Assembly: GCA_933228895.1 (NCBI GenBank)
Contig: OW121857.1
Span: 78,921,672 to 78,985,671, forward strand
Length of the DNA: 64,000 nt
DNA from: Platycnemis pennipes
Taxonomy: Eukaryota > Arthropoda > Insecta > Odonata > Platycnemididae
Direction of reading: 5' to 3'
Made by a program: the position numbers and the translations under genes
Notes under the pieces: model-generated
What the model saw: only the letters and a program-made list of their open reading frames with translations
The model's database searches: none
Told to the model about the DNA's origin: nothing
Part shown: piece after piece, positions 54,900 to 64,000 of the stretch
Numbering within the stretch: position 1 is the stretch's first letter
How the letters are laid out: the number at the start of each line of letters is the position of its first letter

Positions 54900-57179
54900 G
54901 CACAAAATAAGTCTCGGCGCTTAAGTACAATGGAGTAAATGATTACCCAGGAACATATAATTCAACGGCGCTTTCTTAGAAGGTTTATTGATGTCTTCCC
55001 ATTAAAAAAGCGTTATTAGTTTGAAGAAAAGAGTCGGGGTAGGGTGTTTGACCTTGAGAAACTGCCCGTTTAGGGAGAAAGAACATCCGCCTTCTTCTTT
55101 TAAGGAATAAGGCACCCTTGTAAGTCTTAAGAGAGTCCGGAAACTCGTCGATTCACAGAAACGCTCCCACGATTCTAGCCTTTCTTCTGGAGGTGATGCA
55201 TCGCATAATAATTACCACTTTCGGATTCCATTCGAGCCCGTCAAAAAAGTTTAAAATGGCTTAATTGATTCAGAGATGCAGAATGAAGGGATTCCCGACC
55301 CCGGCCGTAATTTTCTCTTAAGATGACCTCCAAAAAAATTCAATCAGACTCATCCGCTCTTGAAGGAGAGCGACCTTGGCTGACGGTACTCTCCCTCGGG
55401 GTCAAAAAGCGCCCAGTGAACACGCCAAGCAAGAATTAAAAAAAATATTTGCGGCATCATATTACCGAGAGGTGATGTAAAACGACCTCGGTTTAGTACA
55501 AGACGATGGTAAGTGGACCTTGCCGAAAAGGGGATGAGTTGATCAGGAGAAAAAATTTAAAACGCAGTCTTTCATGCTATTCAAATATTTCACAGGAATC
55601 GTCAATTAAATATTACGTGTTTTCCAAGGAAACTACCGAATGACGAGGCAGTACGATCCCATATAAGAACTTGAATTTTCAAGAGGAAAATGGCAAGGAA
55701 ATCATTTTACGGTACGATCTCATGATTTGGAACTCGGACAAACGAATGGGAAAGAAACGACTTTCGAATAAATGAATGTTTCAAATTATGTTAGAATGGT
55801 ACACAAAGGATTTCTATCATAACCAAACCACTCGAAATATTAGTTTTTAAATGTTCTTTTCTGCGGTGAACGTTCTCATATCTGGGTATAAAATTAAGTT
55901 TAGAGGAAAACAAGACCTCAAAGTTAAATTCATACTTTTGGGCAACATGATACTCTTTCTCGCGACAGAATAAATAATATGGTAACCAGAGTATTCGATG
56001 ATAACAGCTAAATGAGGCATAATTTTAATCTTAGGGAAAAATTATAAGGTCTGGTGAAGTGTCATAATGATACGCGCGATATTTTGTTCTAGAAAAACAT
56101 CGAAAACTCCCAGAGCTAAGAAATGGTACATACCACAAGCTATACATCATCATATTAGTTGGAAGTAAAGTTCTTACTTCATTATTTTTCAAATGATGAC
56201 CTAAATGACGCTAATGTAGCGTCTTGGAAATAGCATAAGAAATTCCTAGACGGGGTGAAAATTTTAATGGGATTCGCACATAGAGAACGCTTGTTTGTTA
56301 CTTACTTTTAAGAACAAACTATGAAGTGACAGTACTAGATACAAGTTCATAAGAAAACGAGGGATATACCCACGATAGAACTCGTAATGATCATGCACAC
56401 ATTGTGCTCTTATTTCATAATGGTTATTGTTGTTAGCAAGGTCACAAACAACTAAGGTCATTTTCACTATTAATGATGTTAGGAATTTGAAAAGAGGTAG
56501 GATATCGAAGGGTGAGTAACCAGGCGTTACCATTAGTTTACTCTAGGCTACAACTCTAGTCATCAGAGTAACTTGATCCCAATATTTCATAATTATAATA
56601 TTTACCAAATTTTGACTTGAATTGTACATGACATTTTTGCTCTGTTTCCATGCTTCGTGCTGTAAGTTGGCTAACTAAGCAATGCGAACAGTGTCCAATG
56701 TTAGGTTAATATTCATTACGACGCATAAATTATATTAGGATTCAATGACGCTGAAATTGGCGGGAGATAAATTATGAGAAGATCAAAACATAAATTATTA
56801 AAAATAAAGCTATTAGATATTTTAATAATTCTAGCTATTATATAAATGTATTCAAGATACAGAGGCATTAGCTTCAGAAAACCACTCTTTTAACTATTCC
56901 ATTATTTTGGTAATCGGCCAAAACCACCGCCTTCAAGCCTACGGTCGATTTTATTGCCGTGGGTAGAGTTTCCCATGCCCTAAACTCAACAGCGTGTGAA
57001 ATTCACACAGGATATGTCGCTAGTTACCTTTCTTCAGCTGCCTCAGTTTACAGAAAATAGCTTGGGTACGGCTCCGCCCGCATTTGCATACGGATCCCAC
57101 GGTCATTAGCAGGTAGCCCTGCCAATTGGGCTACCACACCTATGGCGCCCAGATTTCGACTTAATCCGCGGAATGATGT
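54900..57179. other. Spacer, nothing firmly recognised
   Basis: A minus frame at 56264-56533 lacks domain features. 57080-57150 contains ATACGGATCCCACGG and a TAGCCCTGCCAATTGGGCTA segment that may be an eroded minus-strand tRNA-like head. Confidence 0.25.
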
Positions 57180-57780
57180 GAATTCAGAACCGACTCCGGG
57201 ATGCAGTTGCGCATTAGCAAGTAACACTGCAGTGGAAGCTCATTGTGCATTTGAATAAGCCAGAAATCAGCACTCCCGTCGAGCCCTCTTTGCCAACCGA
57301 AGCGGGCAGCCGAGTGTTTCATTTTTGATGAAACAATGCACCGAATGCTAAAACGTGCGGACGGACGTGAGCGGAATTGTCAGTTTGTTCATACCCGCCT
57401 TTGGTACGACTGTTTGAAAACTAAACCTGCACGCTAGCAAGGGGCAAATAAGGTGGTGTCTTGGAATCAGCCTCCCTGCGTCAGCGGTGACTTCAACGGC
57501 CGAATACCCATCGTGCCATCGGTGATTTCAACGCTCGAGTCTCCCGAGAGGCGATGACGCAGACACTGAGAGACGGAGATAGTTGATTTCGAAAGAGAGC
57601 CCTCAGTCTGCCCCCACTCTACTCTCAACCCCATCTACCTCACATGTGATATCACGCGCGCGGGAGAGAGCTATTCCTCTTAAGACTGCATTCACCCTGT
57701 CGGGGGTGAATTCCAAGCATCAGCCGAGGGGTTCGTGAAAGATTGGAGCCCGGCATGTGCCGAGGACTGGTTTACGGCCG
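57180..57780. other. CpG-rich patch with a short tandem duplication
   Basis: GCGGTGACTTCAACGGCCGA (about 57484) and TCGGTGATTTCAACGCTCGA (about 57519) form an imperfect 35-bp-period duplication. No gene was recognised. Confidence 0.35.
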
Positions 57781-57897
57781 ACACCGTAAGGAATGTTTAT
57801 CTAAGAATTATAGCCCTGGTAGGTGAATAAATGAACCGTATTCCCATTTTTGGAGCATTAATGAGCTTTAAAGACGTCGGGTAGTAGTAGATTTAGG

Positions 57898-58060
57898 TTT
57901 GAAGGTAATCCAACTGCTAAGTTTATCTCGTACCGTCTAACCTAACTTCTTCCAAAAACAAACTCAAATCCAATACCTGAGGCGGTATTCTCTAACCATG
58001 GTCTTGGCATTGTCAGGCAGGCGAATTGCCGAACTACCACTGCGCCCGGCAAGAGAGACT
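57898..58060 (-). repeat. tRNA-derived SINE, family B
   Basis: The plus-strand end GAAGGTAATCCAACTGCTAA is at 57900. The minus-strand head near 58055 has GGGCGCAGTGGTAGTTCGGC and a degenerate B box. Confidence 0.5.
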
Positions 58061-59854
58061 TCATTCCTAGTGCTTAAACTATATTTTTATGTTTAAAAAA
58101 TTCTATTTTTCAACTGCACCGGAATTAAAAATTAATTTTCCCATAGTTATCATCAAAAAAATTAGTCACTTAATCATATATTTCCAAATGAGGAATGAGG
58201 ATAAAAACACGACAATACCACATGCAAATATATTTTTATCTTCGCCTCTCACTTCGGAGAATTCCCCCAAGTCAAGGCAGTATGAGTTTCCCATGTCTAT
58301 TTTGAAGTAGAACCCGCAATAAAATGAGTGGTAATTGATGAAATCAGTGACCCTATATAAATCAATACAATATTTCCTGTTTTTACGATTTTAAATTATT
58401 AGTGCTTAAAGCAATTAAATGATATGAATTTTAATTTAAATAATCAAAGAATTTGAAAATACGGCGACGAATATTATATAACCTGTAGAAGAGTAGTATC
58501 TAACATTGAAAAGTTTTCAGGATTATCTATATTCCTCTGATTACTTATTTCAAGATCCAAGATTTTAAGCGCTTTATGCTATTATCATTGATTAAATTCA
58601 TAACATATACATTCAGTATTTTCAGCAAAAAAAACCTCTAGTTAAAACAAAAATACATAACTACACGTACATTATAAATTATTCTGGATATAATTTTTGA
58701 CACTAGTTTGAATATCTACGGATGATCTAAACATTTCTGATTTCTGTTTTCTTGTACGGATTCAGTCCACGATTTCTCTAAATTCTAATTTTCTATTTAT
58801 CTATTATTTTCATGTACTCAACCATCGGAACCAGCGAGACAAGAAAGTACTCTTAGCAATCAATGTGTTAACATGCCATATTACCTTGAACTGATTAATT
58901 CATTTTAAGTATTAAATACTTGATTTGCAGGCGTCTTAAGTAATTATGATCAATATGCCTTCATGTATGGAGCATCATTGATTTGCAGCCTATGGAGACT
59001 TGATTCGATCATAAACTGCCAACTCCGACAAATTAACAGAAAAGTTATCTTTCCATATGCCTCATAACAGCTCATTTATCACCACCAGGAACTATTTTTA
59101 TTGATAGATAGTGTTTCAAAAATTGGCGGAAATACTCTCAGAATTTGATTATTTGTTTTTGAAACACCCGTTGTCTTTTGTCTCACGCCGGGAAAATCAC
59201 GAATGGATCTTAACGGATGTTTGATCTTGTAGAACCGATCATTGTCTCAAACTAAAGAAAAAAGGCCCTCAAGGTATGCGATGACCTAAAACTTTGAGCA
59301 ACCTTAATATTAGCTATTTTGTCGGTGTTGGAGTAAACAACATCTTGCGTAGTCCCGAGCGTAGATTCTTGTGCCAAAGTCATTCTCGCTAAGAAGTAGT
59401 CACATGGTCGTGATTGCAGTCGAACGGGTAGGAAGATAAATTGCGATGGGAGATTACAACGAGTTTACCGATTGCGGGTAATGTTGGCAGCGGTCGGTTC
59501 GGACCAGAAGCAATATGGTCATCAAAGATGAGAAATCAATGATTATTAGACCGATAAAGAGACAAGCTACCTAGAGTTCCCTTTAAAGAGGTAAAATATT
59601 TCATTTTCTGGGACAATTAGCGATCGAGAAGATCAAAACATCATTAACGGTGGTTTAGTGGAATAAATACTAAGAGTATCACGAGTTCATATTCTGGACT
59701 CGAATATAATCCAGAAAGAAGGGAATAAACCTCATTTGAAACTTCTGGGTTGCACCCATTTAAAAATATAGCATTTGTAAATAATTTGAGGCGTCCTTTC
59801 CAATAACTTATTAAATGACTAAGCAAGACTTAATTCTTTCACAACGATATGTTT
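58061..59854. other. AT-rich spacer
   Basis: A small inverted repeat, GTGTTTCAAAAA/TTTTTGAAACAC, lies at 59111-59122 and 59156-59167. Nothing else was supported. Confidence 0.3.
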
Positions 59855-59898
59855 GGTACGACAGATTTTGACGCTGTAAATGCCATCTTCATGGTAAC
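59855..59898 (-). other. Degenerate hammerhead-like motif
   Basis: The minus strand reads GTTACC, ATGAAGAT, GGCATTTACAGCGTC, AAAATCTGTC, GTACC. The proximal UAC/GUA stem I pairs and a GUC site survive, but the core C and the GAAAC block are altered. Confidence 0.35.
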
Positions 59899-59910
59899 TT
59901 ATTGCATTCA

Positions 59911-60537
59911 TGATGGTGAAAATAATAATAACTACCAAGCACAGTTTTGACATAGTTATATTTTTTTAAAGACTTTGACCTTAATAATTGCAATTATATG
60001 CTTCAACTAGTTGACATTTTTACTAAATATAATGTGAAAAATTTACTCAGCATTATATATTACCATAAAGTATTACTCTATGATTTTACTTATTAGTTCC
60101 CTTATCGCAAATTTAGCTAATTAAAAAAAACTGCACGGGCATGATTGGAACATAAGATATAGAGAAAAATGTATGAACTTTGTAAAAAAAAAGAATTAGC
60201 AGTACATAAATATTCATTTATCTACCTGAAATTCGTCCTTGGTTTAGAATTAAGGATGAACTTAAAAATAGCACTAGCACTCAACACAAATTTTATACGG
60301 CAATCTTTACATGAAACTGTGTTCAGAGGACAAGAAAGATATGTTCTGGAATAATGACCCAACCCGCTTTTAGCTACTTATGAGTTCACTATTACTTGGG
60401 ATTTGCAACCCGTGTAACTTAATTCTTATCTCAATCTGATACTGACCTATTATAACCCTTGAACCACATCTAATTTTCAAGACTCTGATACGAAACGATA
60501 CTTTACGATTCATGACATATGAGATGATTACTGGAGA
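59911..60537. other. AT-rich spacer
   Basis: The 61-codon frame at 60169-60354 has no domain. Nothing was recognised. Confidence 0.3.
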
Positions 60538-61055
60538 TGGAGTTGGTGTGGTAGCTAGAAAAATGATTTCCAATCCCGATGGACCCGGTCTAAATCCCTA
60601 CCTTAGATGAGATTTGTCATAGGGTTACCGGTCCCCGATTAACCGCTGATGCGAATGACTTAGGGTTTCGAGGCTCTAAAACAAAAACCTACCTACCCCG
60701 AGTGCTTTGCAGAGAGTATTTCCGAGTGCAGTATTTCGCCGGTCGGATAGGACGTCAAATCGTGGACACCTTCATCATCATCATCATTGGTCAACAATCC
60801 TAGGATTGGTTTGACGCAGCTTTCCGCTCGATTCTTCTATCGGCCAACCTTTTTATTGTGACGTAATTCTTCTCTTTTACATTCTTCACAACCTGTTCCA
60901 TGTATCTCATACGAGGCCTGCCTTTTCCAATCTTCCCGTTCACTTTTCCCTCGACGATAGTCTTCAGAAGAAGTGGAAACCTTGGCGCTTTTAATTAAGA
61001 GCAGCCTAATACAATACCGCTCCAGGTTTCGCTCCACCTTTTCTCCATTCATTGT
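60538..61055 (+). repeat. tRNA-derived SINE, family A, split by an RTE insertion
   Basis: The head GAGTTGGTGTGGTAGCTAGA and body run to GTGGACACCTT at 60762-60772. They resume at 60973 with GTGGAAACCTTGGCGCTTTT and continue to the CCAGGTTTCGCTCCACC tail. The repeated GTGGAMACCTT is the target duplication of the enclosed LINE piece. Confidence 0.75.
60773..60972 (-). mobile_element. RTE-like LINE 3' end inserted in a SINE
   Basis: The plus strand starts CATCATCATCATCATTGGTC and includes CCTAGGATTGGTTTGACGCA and ATACGAGGCCTGCCTTTTCC. This is the 200-bp complement of the 21706-22038 type 3' end. It is flanked by 11-bp direct repeats with one mismatch. Confidence 0.85.
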
Positions 61056-61994
61056 TAAGTTCTGGCATCTATTGCAAAATCACCGGTCAGCGATAATTAT
61101 ATCAACTTCTATTTCTAGTTCTGATTGAAATCCCTCTTAAAACTCACAGTATGTACATATTGTCATGAATATTTATATAAAATGAGACGAAAAATTGACT
61201 CAAACACTCTCCTCCGTTTGTCTAACTTGGTTTAAGCTTCGGATTTTCAAAACAATTTTTAACTGTTCAAAATAGTTATATAATAATAATTGTTGACTCA
61301 TTCTTTCGATTCTATCTTAATGATCAATCCATGACGCAACACTTAATGATATGATTTAAAGATATGAAAAATATACTTCTGTTGTAGCTGAACACAAAAG
61401 GTTAAGGTTTTTCAATTTTGTTGGTGTTTTGCCCACCTATCAATATCCGAGTGTTCCGTTCCAATAGTCACGGTGTAGTAGCATCCTGAAGGGCATAATT
61501 ATAATTTCCGTATCTCCTTCACACTTGTTCAATTCGCGACGCTTATCATTAAGTATGTACTATAGCTTGATTAATCAATTTCTTTTCACCTTGACCGCAA
61601 GAATTCGTCCCAGCACGATGTTCAAGGGCAGGAAAGTTGAAGCAGCCAAGGTCGGTGGGATGCTCTCCTGGCATTTTCAGTTCGTTGGAACAGAGGAATA
61701 AAAAGTCTCAAAATACGGATGCAAGCAAAAGGCATTATGTGACATATCCGAAAATAAGTATAGCGTAATGAATACTTTCCCTTGGTAGAGAAAATAGTTT
61801 ATGACAACGAAATACTTGCTTGATGGATGAACCTAAATTAGGTGTGATAATTCGAGTTCACCACAAAATACTCTACAATGGAATTTCGTCGGCTACATTG
61901 AGATGGAGGGAAATGCAATAGACATACAAGACGATAAATAAAGAGTGCTAATGATATTTTTAATGATTTATAACTGAAAACTGGATTCTTGGTT
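61056..61994. other. AT-rich spacer
   Basis: Nothing recognised. Confidence 0.3.
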
Positions 61995-62305
61995 CGAGGA
62001 TTGGGTGGCTGGAGTACTGCCTCTCCATCCCGAGGGCCTGGAGTTCGAATCTCGGCAGTTTCAGAAATTTTTCATCAGTACACTGGTCCCCACCTGCTGT
62101 GTGGTGAGTACTTCGAGTCCAGTACTCCGTTAAACCTTGGACTTAAGGCGACTTTCGTTAAGGGTAAACTAATGCCGACACCAAGTTTCACTTCGCCCTT
62201 CTTCCGTTCCCAGAAAAATACCTGCCTTTCGCGAAATAGCCATATCCTGAATGGCGCAAATGACCTAGGCTGTCGGTTGCTATCCCCAAATCACTATTGC
62301 TACTG
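61995..62305 (+). repeat. tRNA-derived SINE, family A, near full length
   Basis: A box GGGTGGCTGGAGTACTGCC and B box GAGTTCGAATCTCGG; then GAGTACTTCGAGTCCAGTAC, CTAATGCCGACACCAAG, a TTTCACTTCGCCCTTC tail and the terminal CTGTCGGTTGCTATCCCC. Confidence 0.75.
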
Positions 62306-63277
62306 ATAATAAATCTTTTCGCGGACTAGAAGCAGAGACGAAAATATTGGGTCAATCTTAAAAGTACAACCCAACTTTATGTAAGTTTCAGAAACGTAAA
62401 CGTCGGGGAAATGAACAATAATCAAGATTGGGGAAAATATAATGAATGCGGAAAGGCAATGAAAAAGTACTAATGGTAAAGGGTTAAAAAAATTCTAGGA
62501 GTATTTGAATGATTCAAAAACTCGATATTGCTTACGAGTTAAATTGATTTAGATTGTTGAGCAGCATAGAAAAGTACTCAAAAAAGGGGATTAGGAAGGA
62601 AAATAATGGAAATTTATTTGCATGAATAGGAGTTTAAACGATAGAGTAAGAATTTATGGTAAACGAAGATTCGCGTAGGCTAATGTGTTTTAAAGGTCAA
62701 TTCCCTGTATTCTTAGACTATTCAAAACACACGAAAACTTGGTAGACTTGCTATTATGATGATCTAAAATATATTAATACGTTTAATTGCAATGAATATG
62801 GTCATCACAATACGTCATATTTGAACTGAAGGCTTTCATACGGTATTCTAAAATCTTTTATCTTTACTTGTATGGAATGACATCATAATTTAAAATTGAA
62901 TCATTGAATCGCCTTAAATTATAACAAGGATCGAAGAAGTTGTTTTACCATTATTTCTTCTAATGGCATTGGAAAGTTAATGTAACATCGATTCGGCTAC
63001 ATGACTTAAAAGACGTGATAAGTCAAAACTTATGAATTGTTAACCTTACACAGCCAATACTCACAAAACAAATAACACGTATTCTGTTAATGTTAAAACG
63101 CTTGTCAAAAAATATTTTTCCGGTTATTTCCATTCCATGCCCTTACCTCCAAAAATAAATAGTTTTTTTTACCGTAAAAATACCCATTCGAGCATTTTCG
63201 ATTTGAAAAATACAACACTATCTTGCATGGGTCCACTAATCCACATGGGTTGGGTATACATAAAATAACAATCAAAA
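62306..63277. other. AT-rich spacer
   Basis: Nothing recognised. Confidence 0.3.
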
Positions 63278-63420
63278 ATAGCCACTGGCTGTGGAAGCTG
63301 GGTCAGTGAATGCGAACCTGGCTACCAAAGGCCGCGGGATCGAATCCAGCCTGGGCTATGACCGCTGAATTTGTCTTTAGTGTATTTAGGTTTAAATTTA
63401 GGTAAGACGCTGCCGTCTAA
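63278..63420 (+). repeat. tRNA-derived SINE head, family B
   Basis: CACTGGCTGTGGAAGCTGGG is followed by GGGATCGAATCCAGCC as B box and GGGCTATGACCGCTG. Confidence 0.55.
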
Positions 63421-63559
63421 CAGTAGATCTAGTTCCTTAAAAACCGAAGTGCCAGTCGATGTGGGAAGGTCGGTAACGCGCCTGTTTGACAATTCAATCG
63501 TCATGGCTTCGAAATCCGACTTTCACATGGAATGGCAGAATTTCCAAAGAGAAAATACC

Positions 63560-63640
63560 ATTCACATAGACCTAAACTTGAACCCTGGACCCCCTAGTTC
63601 CCGGTCAGCTGCTTCAACCAGTTAAGCTACCAAGCTTTCG
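63560..63640 (-). repeat. tRNA-like SINE head facing the previous one
   Basis: The minus strand has GCTTGGTAGCTTAACTGGTT (A box) and CAGGGTTCAAGTTTAGG (B box). It points toward the plus-strand head at 63278. Confidence 0.55.
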
Positions 63641-64000
63641 CGATTATTTCACAATTCTTGAATTTGGGCATAGATGCTGAATTCGTCATTGGATTAAGTT
63701 AAGGTAAACGGCGCAATATAATCCTAACAGATATGGCACCTTAAAACCAAAGTCTGCAACTTATAACCCAGCTTTATATTTGCATCGATTGGTGAATCCA
63801 GTATATAAATTGGTGAATCCAGTATCAAATGGCAGTTCGAATTCACATGAACTAAACGTTCCTCATTTTACGAACTAGATCTACTAAGTACCCTACAAGT
63901 CACCTTGAGAGTGAAGGAAATGGGGGTGAATATGCACTACGTACATGTGTTTAAGGGGTACAATACTTCCTCTACAGGGAAACGTGTTGGTAAACGTTGT
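63641..64000. repeat. Spacer with a 21-bp tandem repeat
   Basis: ATTGGTGAATCCAGTAT occurs exactly at 63788-63804 and 63809-63825. The remainder to the window end is unrecognised. Confidence 0.5.

Noticed and set aside
59111..59167. Mariner-type termini
   Set aside because: The GTGTTTCAAAAA inverted pair is only 12 bp and 33 bases apart, with no TA flanks or internal element.
1..64000. CRISPR arrays, operons or bacterial promoters
   Set aside because: There are no regularly spaced direct repeats and no prokaryotic gene organisation; the content is that of an animal nuclear genome.

Overview
This 64 kb window looks like gene-poor, repeat-dense animal DNA, most likely arthropod and probably insect. 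It has no operons, no dense long ORFs and no bacterial-type genes. It is moderately AT-rich with scattered CpG-rich patches. The recognisable content is almost entirely mobile-element debris: RTE/BovB-like and CR1/L2-like LINE ends, two families of tRNA-derived SINEs, short non-autonomous DNA transposons, and a family of inverted repeats built around hammerhead-like ribozyme motifs. The species cannot be named from the sequence, and no intact host gene could be recognised.

Region by region. 1-5 kb holds a LINE 3' end, SINEs (one split by an RTE fragment) and a 950-bp TTAA-flanked element sitting inside another LINE 3' end. 5.3-5.6 kb has a coding-like GC-rich exon candidate on the minus strand. 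6.3-9.4 kb holds a direct duplication, an RTE end, a hAT-like element and the first hammerhead-bearing inverted repeat. 9.4-10.5 kb and 14.1-15.0 kb are CpG-rich without a recognisable gene. 12.4-13.9 kb holds two more hammerhead-bearing inverted repeats, one of them an almost perfect 227-bp palindrome. 16-25.9 kb is a mosaic of SINEs, RTE ends and two hAT-type MITEs with 8-bp target duplications; one of these lies inside a decayed reverse transcriptase. 26-41 kb is sparse: an RTE end, a CR1-like RT end, foldback structures and pyrimidine-rich DNA. 41-49 kb has two more LINE C-termini, a pogo/Tigger-like MITE, a strong hairpin and a CpG island. 50-64 kb has further SINEs, two of them interrupted by RTE 3' ends, a third hAT MITE, CpG-rich patches and an unidentified minus-strand ORF.

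How the parts work together. The SINEs carry pol III-like A and B boxes and would need enzymes supplied by LINEs; the LINE pieces here are 5'-truncated or frameshifted and cannot supply them. The most unusual component is the hammerhead-like family. Its motif is CTGAWGAT, a stem-loop, GAAAC, a short self-complementary stem III and an NUH site, followed downstream by an AATAAAATT..GTGGAA-type segment. Several copies are arranged head-to-head with the motifs pointing outward. This fits Penelope-like retroelements or a related retrozyme-like family, and it is the best candidate here for something under-described.
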